In this document: one piece after another, positions 1 to 8,344 of the stretch
Position numbering within the stretch: position 1 is the stretch's first letter
Layout: each line of letters starts with the position of its first letter
DNA from: Candidatus Coproplasma stercoravium
GTDB taxonomy: Bacteria; Bacillota; Clostridia; Christensenellales; Borkfalkiaceae
DNA: 36,137 nucleotides
Direction of reading: 5' to 3'
NCBI GenBank assembly: GCA_018713165.1
Contig: DVFR01000023.1
Location: 1 to 36,137, forward strand
Notes under the pieces: generated by a model
What the model saw: the letters and a program-made list of their open reading frames with translations, nothing else
What the model was told of the DNA's origin: nothing
Databases searched by the model: none
Position numbers and translations under genes: made by a program

Positions 1-28
1 GAAGGGCGCGGCGTCCGCCGCGCCCTTC
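1..28. terminator. Perfect GC-rich hairpin, end of an upstream gene
   Basis: A 13-bp perfect inverted repeat with a 2-base loop (stems 1-13 and 16-28). No T-run follows directly, so it may be a weak terminator or the 3' end stem of a transcript that begins outside the window. Confidence 0.6.
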
Positions 29-57
29 CCGCCTTTAAAAAATTGCGGAGGCGCTTT

Positions 58-408
58 ATGCAGGACGTTTTGCAGGACACGATGTTGCTCGACAGGCGCA
101 CAAAAGAACTCATTCGGGAATACGTACCCGAAGGCGACGTTTTAAACGGCATAGTATGTTTTTTTTCGGTTTTTGCCGACGCCACGCGGGTGCGTATGCT
201 CTCCGCGCTGGCAATTTCCGAGATGTGCGTAACCGACCTCTCGCGGGTGCTCGGGATAAACCAGACGACGGTTTCGCACCAGCTCAGGCTGCTTAAAAAT
301 TTAGGCATAGTAAAGAGTGAAAGGCATGGTAAGATTATTTTTTACAGTCTTGTCAACGATACCGTAAACGATGTAATGCTCAAAGGCGTGGAGTTTTTGG
401 GCTGCTGA
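58..408 (+). CDS. ArsR-family winged-helix transcriptional regulator
   Basis: A 116-residue protein of ArsR/SmtB size. The central part carries the typical FADATRxRxL helix followed by the recognition helix (INQTTVSHQLRLLKNLGIV) and a beta-wing (RHGKIIFYSLVND). The ATG at 58 is chosen because GGAG lies at 47-50; an in-frame TTG at 43 would place that GGAG inside the coding region. The classic metal-binding helix motif ELCVCDL is only half present (EMCVTDL, one Cys), so thiol-based arsenic or cadmium sensing by that site is doubtful and the inducer is unknown. A further Cys is the last residue. The gene stands alone between two hairpins with no transporter beside it, so its target is not evident. 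Family call is firm; ligand is unknown. Confidence 0.9.
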   Translation: MQDVLQDTMLLDRRTKELIREYVPEGDVLNGIVCFFSVFADATRVRMLSALAISEMCVTDLSRVLGINQTTVSHQLRLLKNLGIVKSERHGKIIFYSLVNDTVNDVMLKGVEFLGC

Positions 409-411
409 ACT

Positions 412-444
412 AAAGCCGCGGAAGGCAACGCCTTCCGCGGCTTT
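412..444 (+). terminator. Hairpin terminator after the ArsR gene
   Basis: Perfect 15-bp stem (412-426 with 430-444) and a 3-base loop, starting 3 bases after the stop codon. The flanks are A-rich before and T-rich within the stem, as in an intrinsic terminator, although no long T-run follows. Confidence 0.7.
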
Positions 445-529
445 AATAAAGGAGAGAAACGGCGTTTAAAAACTCGTTTTTTGTTCGTTTTTGCCGCGCT
501 TAATATTGCAAACGTGCGCATATTTGTGC

Positions 530-914
530 TATACTGTAAGAGAATAAAACAAACCCGCCTTTAAATGCGCCTTTTGCATGCCTTAGCGTTCTTCCTCATT
601 GCAATACAGAGAGTATTGCTGCTTCGTCATCGCGCCAATTCACCGCAAAATGCGCTATTTAAAGGTGCATGGCAATTTAAAGCGGGCAGATTGCGGCAAA
701 ATCAAGGCAAAGCCCGCAGACAATACACCCTTTAGGGCTCCCGCAAAAAAAGTTTTTGCGGGAAGAGGAGATACTTGTGTTTAAGGCGCAACGGCGCATT
801 TATGCGGCGTTGCGCAAAAATGCGCAAAGTATCGACGAGGCAAGGGCTTTAACGCAGATAGTGCCGTGATATCCCCCGCTTTAAATCGGCTTCGTATTAA
901 TCCCTTACAGTATA
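530..914. mobile_element. MITE-like element, copy A
   Basis: The element begins TATACTGTAAG and ends CTTACAGTATA, with imperfect terminal inverted repeats of about 23 bp. A second copy lies at 27815-28097 with the interior in the opposite orientation. The flanking TA on both sides could be a target duplication, as for IS630/Tc1-mariner derived elements (inference). The interior is full of hairpins, for example around GCAATAC...GTATTGC at 601-619. Positions 720-840 are unique to this copy and hold three more hairpins. A 61-codon open frame at 599-784 lies inside the repeat and shows no protein character, so it is not called a gene. The region 409-944 holds nothing else recognisable. Confidence 0.75.
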
Positions 915-944
915 ATAACAAGAGAACTCGAATCGTAAAATTTT

Positions 945-2762
945 ATGGATATTATAAGGGAAAAACTCAAACTTCTGCCCGATAATCCGGGCGTGTATAT
1001 AATGCTCGATAAGTATTCCAACGTAATTTACGTCGGAAAGGCGCGCGTGCTCAAAAACCGCGTGCGGCAGTATTTTCATTCCTCGCCTAAGCCCGACAAG
1101 GTTATGCGCATGGTCGAGAATATTACCGACTTCAACTACATTATAACAAAGACCGAGCGCGACGCTCTCGCCCTCGAAAACAACCTTATTAAAAAGTATA
1201 AGCCCAAATATAATATCCTTTTAAAAGACGACAAAACCTATCCCTATATCAGGGTGGACTTGCGCGATAAATTCCCCGGCTTTTACGTTATGCGCAAGGT
1301 AAAAAAAGACGGCGCGCGCTACTACGGCCCCTATATGGGCGGCGTGAGCTATAAAGACATTCTCGAAGTTCTGCAGCTTGCGTTCAGGATAAGGCTCTGC
1401 CATACCGCCATCGGCGAAAAGCCCAAACGGGAGTGCCTCAACTATCACATAGGCCGCTGCCTTGCCCCGTGCGCGCACAGGTGCACGCGGGAGGAGTATG
1501 CCGCCTGCGTTAAAAAAGCGGTAAACTTCCTCGAGGGGAACTATAAGGACGCCGAGGCGCTGCTGAAAGAGAAGATGCTTTCAGCCGCCGCGGGCGAAAA
1601 TTTTGAACTTGCCTTAGACTACCGCAACAAGATTGAAATGCTCTCAAAGCTCGAGGCGAGGAGGATAACTTCGCTCTCCAACTTCCTCGACGCCGATATC
1701 ATCGCATATACGACAAACAATCTCTATTCCGCTGTAAACGTTTTAATAACGCGAAAGGGAATCATGCAGGGCGGAACGAGCTATGCGCTCGAGGACGCGC
1801 ACTCGTCAGATGCGGAGGCGCTCTCCCAGTTTATCACCCAGTATTATGCCGACAGGCTCCCGCCCTCGGAGATTATAACCGAGAGCAGCCTTGAAGGCGA
1901 GAGGGAGCTTCTGGAGAGCTTTTTTAAGGAAAAGTACGACAAATCTGTTAAAATCACGTTTGCAAAGCAGGGCGTAAAGGCACAGCTTCTCTCTATGGCG
2001 CAGGAGAATGCGCGCGAGTATCTCGAAAAATCTATCGATAAGATACGCCACAAAGACGATATGACGGTAAATGCGTGCAAAAGGCTGCAATCCGTCCTCG
2101 GGCTTGAAAAATATCCGCGCCGCATGGAGTGCTACGATATCTCAAACATAAGTGGCGTCGACAAGGTTGGTTCCATGGTCGTTTTCGTCGACGGCGAGGC
2201 CGACAGGAACAGTTACAGAAGATTCAGAATAAAAACGGTAGAGGGCGCGAACGACTTTGCGTCTTTGCAGGAAGTGCTCACGCGCAGGCTCTCCAAGCTC
2301 GGAACGGACGAGGAGGAGCGTTTCCCCAAGCCCGACCTCATAATAATCGACGGCGGCAAGGGACAGCTTTCAGCCGTAAAAAAGATTTTCGACGATATGA
2401 ATATCGGCGGAATCGAGCTCATATCGCTCGCAAAGCGCGAGGAGGAAGTTTTCACGCTCGACAAAGACGAGAGCGTAAAGATTGACCACCGCGACTTCGC
2501 CCTTAAAATGTTGCAGAGAATAAGGGACGAGGCGCACCGCTTTGCCATAACCTATTTCCGCAACCTTCACTCCAAACGAAACCTGGAGAGCGTTCTCTCG
2601 GAGATAGACGGCGTGGGCAAAAAGAAGAGGCTTGCGCTGATGGAAAAATTCGGCACCATCGATAAAATAATGCACGCGAGCGAAGAGGAACTTGCAAAAA
2701 CTGAGGGCATAGGGCCCGTGCTCGCAAAAACGATACGCGAATACTTTGAAGAAAAGGTATAG
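945..2762 (+). CDS. uvrC: UvrABC system protein C (excinuclease subunit)
   Basis: UvrC makes both incisions around bulky DNA lesions after UvrA2B loading. The 605 residues match the family length. The N-terminal GIY-YIG nuclease is visible (GVY 16-18, YVG 29-31). Cysteines at about 152, 164, 172, 176 and 180 lie where family members carry an Fe-S cluster. A UVR domain follows at roughly 200-235, then the RNase H-like nuclease region (ECYDISNISG, LIIIDGGKGQL), and tandem helix-hairpin-helix motifs end the protein (IDGVGKKKR, TEGIGPVLA). The start codon lies 31 bases after the MITE-like element and lacks a clear Shine-Dalgarno sequence. A TATAAT at 911-916 is formed across the element's edge. 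Identification is secure; the start is reasonable by homology. Confidence 0.98.
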   Translation: MDIIREKLKLLPDNPGVYIMLDKYSNVIYVGKARVLKNRVRQYFHSSPKPDKVMRMVENITDFNYIITKTERDALALENNLIKKYKPKYNILLKDDKTYPYIRVDLRDKFPGFYVMRKVKKDGARYYGPYMGGVSYKDILEVLQLAFRIRLCHTAIGEKPKRECLNYHIGRCLAPCAHRCTREEYAACVKKAVNFLEGNYKDAEALLKEKMLSAAAGENFELALDYRNKIEMLSKLEARRITSLSNFLDADIIAYTTNNLYSAVNVLITRKGIMQGGTSYALEDAHSSDAEALSQFITQYYADRLPPSEIITESSLEGERELLESFFKEKYDKSVKITFAKQGVKAQLLSMAQENAREYLEKSIDKIRHKDDMTVNACKRLQSVLGLEKYPRRMECYDISNISGVDKVGSMVVFVDGEADRNSYRRFRIKTVEGANDFASLQEVLTRRLSKLGTDEEERFPKPDLIIIDGGKGQLSAVKKIFDDMNIGGIELISLAKREEEVFTLDKDESVKIDHRDFALKMLQRIRDEAHRFAITYFRNLHSKRNLESVLSEIDGVGKKKRLALMEKFGTIDKIMHASEEELAKTEGIGPVLAKTIREYFEEKV

Positions 2763-2792
2763 TCTGTTACTCTTTCGGAGAAATTTTTGTTT

Positions 2793-3614
2793 ATGAAAAT
2801 AAAATGCGGACTCATCGTTTCCGATTTCGACGGAACGCTTATAACAACGAAACAGCAGGTGCCGGGGCGCGTCCGCTCGGCGATAGAAAGATATGTTGAA
2901 AGCGGCGGTATTTTTGCGGTATGTACGGGCAGAATGCTCGCCTCGATTCTGCCGCAGGTGCGCGCCCTCGGCTTAAAGGGGCTAGTCGCCGCATACCAGG
3001 GTACCGTTATAGCCGATATAGAGAGCGGCAAGCTTATAAGGTGCGGCGGATTTAAGGCGGATGAGTCGTGCGAAATCTGCCGTACTCTCGAAGAGCGCGG
3101 CGAGGCGATAAACGCCTATGCCGATAACCTTATGTATACCACGCTTCCCGCGGACGACAAGCTTTTGAATATCTACGAGAAAATTACCGGCGTGCGCGCG
3201 CACCACATATCGGGGAAAATGTCCGATTATATCAAGAACAATTCGCTCTTCTGCCAGAAGATTGTAAGCGTAGTTATGCCCGAAAACAAACTTCCGCTCT
3301 ATAACTATCTCTCCGCCGCGCTCGGCGATAAGTACGAAGTTACATACAGCGCGTCGGTGCTGGTGGAGGTTTCGCCGAAAGGCGACGACAAGGGCGAGGC
3401 GCTTAAATTTTTGGCAGAGCACTACAATATACCGATAGAAAATACTGTCGCCGTAGGCGACAATCTCAACGACCTCCCCATGATACTTGCGGCAGGGACG
3501 GGTGTGGCGGTGGAGAACGCCGTAGAAGAGTTCAAAAAGCATGCCGACGATATTTGCCCCTCGTGCGATGACGGCGGTGTTGCCGACGTTATCGAAAAAT
3601 ACGGACTTGAATAG
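2793..3614 (+). CDS. Cof-type HAD-superfamily phosphatase
   Basis: A HAD hydrolase of the Cof/type IIB group, which usually dephosphorylates sugar phosphates or cofactor precursors; the substrate cannot be read from sequence. The nucleophile motif is DFDGT near the N-terminus, a cap region occupies the middle, and the metal-binding motif GDNLNDLPMI is near the C-terminus. Length of 273 residues is normal. The ATG at 2793 is taken because the protein then begins directly before the first beta-strand; a TTG at 2787 is nearer the ideal distance from GGAG at 2777-2780 and remains possible. The gene follows uvrC by 30 bases and precedes the U32 gene by 4 bases, so the three are probably co-transcribed. 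Confidence 0.92.
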   Translation: MKIKCGLIVSDFDGTLITTKQQVPGRVRSAIERYVESGGIFAVCTGRMLASILPQVRALGLKGLVAAYQGTVIADIESGKLIRCGGFKADESCEICRTLEERGEAINAYADNLMYTTLPADDKLLNIYEKITGVRAHHISGKMSDYIKNNSLFCQKIVSVVMPENKLPLYNYLSAALGDKYEVTYSASVLVEVSPKGDDKGEALKFLAEHYNIPIENTVAVGDNLNDLPMILAAGTGVAVENAVEEFKKHADDICPSCDDGGVADVIEKYGLE

Positions 3615-3630
3615 TACTATGTGTGAAATA
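3612..3630 (+). repeat. Dispersed TAGTACTATG repeat, copy 1
   Basis: TAGTACTATGTGTGAAATA spans the HAD stop codon and the start codon of the U32 gene. It matches the first 19 bases of the copies at 11483 and 25638 with one or two differences. Confidence 0.6.
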
Positions 3631-5796
3631 CTTGCCCCTGCGGGCGATAAAAACAGCGCTTTGGCGGCGATAAACAGCGGCGCCGACGCAATATACCTCG
3701 GGTTGAAGCAATTTTCTGCGCGTTCTTCGGCAAACAACTTCGACCTTGCGGAGCTGAAAGAGATAATAAATTACGCCGCAATTTTCGGCGTGAGGGTGCA
3801 CGTTGCCATGAACACGCTCGTAAAGCAGGACGAGACGGAGGGATTTTTATCCGCAGTGAAAGAGGTGTGGAACGCGGGCGCCGACGCGATAATCATGCAG
3901 GATATATTTCTCGGCAGGGCGGTGCATGCCGCCTTTCCCGAAATCGTGCTTCACCTTTCAACCCAGGCGGGCGTCTGCAACGAATACGGCGCGCGCCTTG
4001 CCAAAGAATTCGGCTTTTCGCGCGTTATTCTGGCGAGGGAAACTGCGTTTGCAGATATCGGAAAAATAGCAAAAATAATCGAAACGGAGGTTTTCGTTCA
4101 GGGTGCGCTGTGCACGTGCTTTTCGGGGCAGTGCTATCTCTCCTCGTTCGCGGGCGGCAACAGCGGCAACCGCGGGCGTTGCAAACAGCCCTGCCGCAAA
4201 CTCTATTCAATCGACCGCAAGGGGTTCGAGGAGAGGGCGTACAGGCTGTCCCCCTCCGACCTGTGCGCGGGCGAAAATATCGTAAAACTTAAAGAGGCAG
4301 GCGTTTATTCCTTTAAGATTGAGGGCAGAATGCGCCGCCCCGAATATGTGGCGGCTGCGGTAATGTACTATAAAAGCATGCTTTCGGGCGGGGATGGCGA
4401 CCTCTCGGCATTGAAGCGCACGTACAACCGCGGCAACTATACGAAAGGGCTTGCCTTCGGGCAGGACAAAAATTTTCTTTCGTCCGCCGTGCAGGGGCAC
4501 ATCGGCGAATACGTCGGCACTGTAAAGGTTGTAAGCGGCAGATATCTGTGCGAGAGCAGGCAGCGCTTTGTGCGCGGCGACGGGTTTAAAATACTCCGCG
4601 ACGGAAGGGAACTTTGCGGCGGCTCCTACGACGGCGACGCGCGCGGCGGCTTTTATGTAAGCGCGCCCAAGCGCCTTAAAAACGGCGATAAGATTTTCGT
4701 CACCACGGATAGCGAACTGAATGCGCGCTTAACCTCTGGCAAAAGGACGGTAAGAGCCGATATATTTGCCCGCTTTGAGGAGGGCGGATATCCGCGGGTG
4801 AACATAAACGGCTTTGAATACACGGGGAGCGAACGGCTCGGCTCTGCGCAGACCAGACCGCTTACCGCCGAGGACGTGACGAACTGCTTCCGCAAGGTGG
4901 GAAATCTGCCGATAGACGTAACTTTCGGTGAAGTGGCGGTTGTGGGCAAACCATACCTCGGCATGGCTGCCCTCAACGCGTTCAGGCGCGAGGCGTACGA
5001 AGGCTTTATTTCAAAGCTCACTTTCAAGGAGCGTTTTCCCGCGCTCGGCGAAATCCCCGTTCCCGAACCTCTTTGCGGTCGGAACGGGAAAACTGCCGTT
5101 ATATGTTCCGACCTGCGCGGCGTCGCGGCGGATATAGGCATTTTAAAACCCGACAGCTATCTTTCCGACCTGTCGCCGTTAATCTCAGACTTTAAAGGCG
5201 AAAAATTCCTGTATCTGCCCGCATATCTCAGCGGTGACGATATTGCAGAAATCAAGCCCGCGTGCGCTCTGTTCGATGGAATTTATTGCGAGGGATATTA
5301 CGGAATCGAGCTCGCGCGCGAACTCGAAAAGCCATTATTTGCGGGCGTAGGGTTCAACGTTTCCAACACCGTATCCGCCGATTATTTAAAAAATAACGCA
5401 AAATATTTCTGCGTGTCGAAGGAGCTCTCTTTTAAGGAGAATAGTCCGCTCTGCGCCGCCAATGCGTTTTCGCTCGCGGCGGGCGGCATAAAGGTTATGG
5501 ACCTCATTTATTGCCCGTTCGGCAGAATGTGTTCCTCCTGCGATAAGCGCCGCGCGTACACGCTCACCGACGAGGCGGGCAGAAAGTTTGCGCTCAAAAG
5601 GTACGAAACTTCGTTGTGCCGCTTCGAGCTGTATAACTGCGCCAATATCTTTTCCGAAAGGGGCTCTTTCGGCGGGCTTTACGATTTTACGCTGCTTGAC
5701 GCCGAAGGACTTTCGCGCGATATTTCAAATTCCGCCGCGCTCAAATCAAAGCTGGGCGATATAACCCGCGGGCATTCAAATTCGCCCGTTCTCTGA
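3619..5796 (+). CDS. U32 family protein (RlhA/TrhP-like RNA hydroxylation factor)
   Basis: Although named peptidases, characterised U32 members (RlhA, TrhP/YrrO) act in prephenate-dependent hydroxylation of rRNA or tRNA and carry an Fe-S cluster. The N-terminal domain shows LAPAGD at 5-10 and the signature cysteine block at 165-192 (ALCTCFSGQCYLSS, NRGRCKQPCR). The C-terminal half resembles the DUF3656 extension, which ends in YCPFGRMCSSCDKRR. The ATG at 3619 gives 725 residues and begins exactly at the family start (MCEILAPAGD). The frame stays open upstream to 3541, but that stretch overlaps the HAD gene. There is no Shine-Dalgarno sequence, so translation may couple to the preceding stop codon 4 bases upstream. 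RNA target is not resolved. Confidence 0.93.
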   Translation: MCEILAPAGDKNSALAAINSGADAIYLGLKQFSARSSANNFDLAELKEIINYAAIFGVRVHVAMNTLVKQDETEGFLSAVKEVWNAGADAIIMQDIFLGRAVHAAFPEIVLHLSTQAGVCNEYGARLAKEFGFSRVILARETAFADIGKIAKIIETEVFVQGALCTCFSGQCYLSSFAGGNSGNRGRCKQPCRKLYSIDRKGFEERAYRLSPSDLCAGENIVKLKEAGVYSFKIEGRMRRPEYVAAAVMYYKSMLSGGDGDLSALKRTYNRGNYTKGLAFGQDKNFLSSAVQGHIGEYVGTVKVVSGRYLCESRQRFVRGDGFKILRDGRELCGGSYDGDARGGFYVSAPKRLKNGDKIFVTTDSELNARLTSGKRTVRADIFARFEEGGYPRVNINGFEYTGSERLGSAQTRPLTAEDVTNCFRKVGNLPIDVTFGEVAVVGKPYLGMAALNAFRREAYEGFISKLTFKERFPALGEIPVPEPLCGRNGKTAVICSDLRGVAADIGILKPDSYLSDLSPLISDFKGEKFLYLPAYLSGDDIAEIKPACALFDGIYCEGYYGIELARELEKPLFAGVGFNVSNTVSADYLKNNAKYFCVSKELSFKENSPLCAANAFSLAAGGIKVMDLIYCPFGRMCSSCDKRRAYTLTDEAGRKFALKRYETSLCRFELYNCANIFSERGSFGGLYDFTLLDAEGLSRDISNSAALKSKLGDITRGHSNSPVL

Positions 5797-5826
5797 TAAT
5801 TTTCAACGTGTTTATATTTATATAAG

Positions 5827-8202
5827 ATGGATTCGAAATTTTACGAAAAAATTGAACTCAATAAGGTGCTTGCGCAGTGCGCGCAGTATGCCGTGCTGGC
5901 TTCTTCAAAATCGCTCGTGTTAAACTGTGCGCCTTCATCCGATTTGAACGAAGTGCGCGAGCGGCTCTCGCGCACAGAGGAGGCAGACAGGCTGCTGTTC
6001 AAGGCGGGCGTGTCGGGCGTCGAGTTTTTCGACGACGTGTCAGACCTTCTGTCGCGCGCGGAAAAGGGCAGTACGCTCTCCTGCGCCGAGCTGATGCAGG
6101 TTAACGCGCTCAACCGTTCGGCGCGGGTGGCCTATAATTCGGTGACTTCGCTTGCCGACGAGAGCGTCGTTCTTTTAAAAGCCGACTGTGCGCGCCTCTA
6201 TTTCGACCGGAGGCTGGAGGACGACATAAATTTTGCCATACTTTCCGACGACGAACTCAACGACCATGCGAGCGAAAAGCTGTTCGATATCCGCACTAAG
6301 ATTAAATCGCTGAACGCGCGCATAAGGAGCAAACTTTCGGAGTATATAACCGGCCCCACGGCGGCATATTTGCAGGACGCCTCGGTTACGATGCGCAACG
6401 ACCGCTTCGTTATACCCGTAAAGGCGGAGTATAAAAACAGGGTGCGCGGTTTCGTGCACGACCGTTCGCAGACGGGAGCGACGTTTTTTATAGAGCCGGA
6501 ATACGTGCTCGAAATGAACAACGAACTGATTGCGCTTGCGCTCGACGAGCGCGAGGAAGTCGAGCGCATTTTAAGCTCTTTTTCAAAGCGTTTCGGCGCG
6601 CTTGCCGATAAACTCAGAACCGATTCTGAGGTGCTTGCCGAACTCGATTCGTGTTATGCCCGCGCGCAGTATGCCTATGCCTTAAAGGCGGTTAAACCGA
6701 ACGTCAACAGGCGCGGCTATATAAACATAGTAAAGGGCAGGCACCCGCTCATTGATAAAAATAAAATAGTACCCGTAAGCGTGGAGCTGGGTGGCGGCTA
6801 CAATTTTCTGCTTTTAAGCGGCGCAAATACGGGCGGTAAAACGGTTACGCTCAAAATGACGGGGCTTTTTTGCCTGATGGCGGCCTGCGGACTGTTTATT
6901 CCCGCAGCCGAGGGCAGCGCGGTAGGCGTGTTCGACAACGTGTTCTGCGACCTCGGCGACAGCCAGAGCATCGAAGAGAGCCTTTCAACCTTTTCCTCGC
7001 ACATAAAAACGGTGATTGAGATTGTAAACGGCGTAAATGCCGACAGTCTCGTTCTGATAGACGAGCTGGGCGGCGGCACTAATCCCGACGAGGGACAGGC
7101 GCTTGCGCGCGCCGTCGTGGAAAAACTCTTATCCACCGGCTGCAAGGGCATAGTAACGACGCATTTTACCGCCTTAAAGGAGTTTGCATACGGCGCAAGG
7201 GGCATCGAAAATGCGAGCATGGAATTCGACTCGGCTACGCTCAAACCGCTTTACAGCATAAAGATAGGTATGCCCGGTTCGAGCAACGCCCTCGCCATAT
7301 GCAGGCGCATGGGGCTTCCCGAAGACGTGCTCGATAAGGCGGTGTCGTATCTCTCCGAGGGCGGGCGTACGTTTGAAAATATCGTGCGCAGCGCGGAGGA
7401 CAGCAGGGTCAAAGCCGAGCAGATTGCCGCCGAAAACGAGGTTCTGCGCGCCGAACTCAAAGAAAAAATTGCTTTGGCGCAGTCCCGCGCCGACGCCCTC
7501 GAGCGCGAGCGTGCAAAGCTCTTTAACAACGCCAGGGCTGAGAGCCGCCGTATCATAAACGAGCGCTCCGCCGAGGCGGAGGAACTTCTCGCCGAAATTG
7601 AGGAAATTTTTAAAAAGGAAGAGATAACCGAAAGTGACCTAATAAAGGCGCGCACGCTTAAAAATAAGATTAAAGACGCGGCGTACAGGGCGGACGAGGC
7701 GCCCGAGAGGGAAACGCCGTATTCTCCCGCGACCAAAGATAACCTTAAATGCGGGAGCAGGGTGTTTGTAAAGCCCATGCAGACGGAGGGCGAGGTACTC
7801 TCGTTTTCGCCTGTCAAGGGCGAGGCAGAGGTACAGTGCGGAAACATGAAGATGCGCTGTAAGCTTGCCGACCTGCTCGTCATAGGCGCAAAACCCGTGC
7901 AGGGCGGTAAAAAACCTGCGGATAACGTGCGCATAGTGCGCAAAATACCCGTATCCACGCCCGTGCTCGAAATTAACGTAATAGGAATGACCGTGGAAGA
8001 AGCCCTGTACGAAGTCGATAACTTCATCGACAAGGCCGTCACCGACAATCTGGAGGAAATCAAAGTTATCCACGGCGTGGGAACGGGAAAGCTGCGCAAG
8101 GCAATTTCCGAACATCTCAAACGGCACAAAAACGTCGAAAGTTTCCGCCCCGGCAAATACGGCGAGGGCGAAACGGGCGTAACTTTCATAAAACTTAAAT
8201 AA
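5827..8202 (+). CDS. mutS2: MutS2 family ATPase with C-terminal Smr domain
   Basis: MutS2 proteins suppress recombination in some bacteria and in Bacillus split collided ribosomes. The 791 residues match the family. Walker A (GANTGGKT) lies at about 332-339 and Walker B (LVLIDELGGGTNPDEG) at about 407. A long charged coiled coil covers about 510-630, and an Smr domain occupies about 714-791. The Smr HGxGxGxLR motif is intact (HGVGTGKLR), but the usual LDLRG/LDLHG strand reads INVIG, replacing the Asp implicated in nuclease activity with Asn. The start follows the U32 stop by 30 bases with no clear ribosome-binding site. Downstream (8203-8344) there is only an imperfect hairpin and A/T tracts. 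Confidence 0.96.
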   Translation: MDSKFYEKIELNKVLAQCAQYAVLASSKSLVLNCAPSSDLNEVRERLSRTEEADRLLFKAGVSGVEFFDDVSDLLSRAEKGSTLSCAELMQVNALNRSARVAYNSVTSLADESVVLLKADCARLYFDRRLEDDINFAILSDDELNDHASEKLFDIRTKIKSLNARIRSKLSEYITGPTAAYLQDASVTMRNDRFVIPVKAEYKNRVRGFVHDRSQTGATFFIEPEYVLEMNNELIALALDEREEVERILSSFSKRFGALADKLRTDSEVLAELDSCYARAQYAYALKAVKPNVNRRGYINIVKGRHPLIDKNKIVPVSVELGGGYNFLLLSGANTGGKTVTLKMTGLFCLMAACGLFIPAAEGSAVGVFDNVFCDLGDSQSIEESLSTFSSHIKTVIEIVNGVNADSLVLIDELGGGTNPDEGQALARAVVEKLLSTGCKGIVTTHFTALKEFAYGARGIENASMEFDSATLKPLYSIKIGMPGSSNALAICRRMGLPEDVLDKAVSYLSEGGRTFENIVRSAEDSRVKAEQIAAENEVLRAELKEKIALAQSRADALERERAKLFNNARAESRRIINERSAEAEELLAEIEEIFKKEEITESDLIKARTLKNKIKDAAYRADEAPERETPYSPATKDNLKCGSRVFVKPMQTEGEVLSFSPVKGEAEVQCGNMKMRCKLADLLVIGAKPVQGGKKPADNVRIVRKIPVSTPVLEINVIGMTVEEALYEVDNFIDKAVTDNLEEIKVIHGVGTGKLRKAISEHLKRHKNVESFRPGKYGEGETGVTFIKLK

Positions 8203-8344
8203 TTTTATTTCAACAGGCGCCGCATATCGTGCGGTTGGCGCTCAGCCCGGCAAAAAAACAGACGAGCGACTGCTTTTTTAAATGCAAGATTGCGCCCCGA
8301 AGATAATATTATATAAATAGTATTTGTTTAATCGGGGTAAACTG

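Noticed and set aside
599-784. 61-codon open frame between ArsR and uvrC
   Set aside because: It lies inside the MITE-like repeat, has no ribosome-binding site and shows no protein features.
3541-3618. Upstream extension of the U32 gene
   Set aside because: The frame is open, but it overlaps the HAD gene and adds residues before the conserved family start MCEILAPAG.
2982-3737. Long minus-strand open frame opposite the HAD gene
   Set aside because: It is the antisense shadow of a clear HAD/U32 coding region with no family features of its own.
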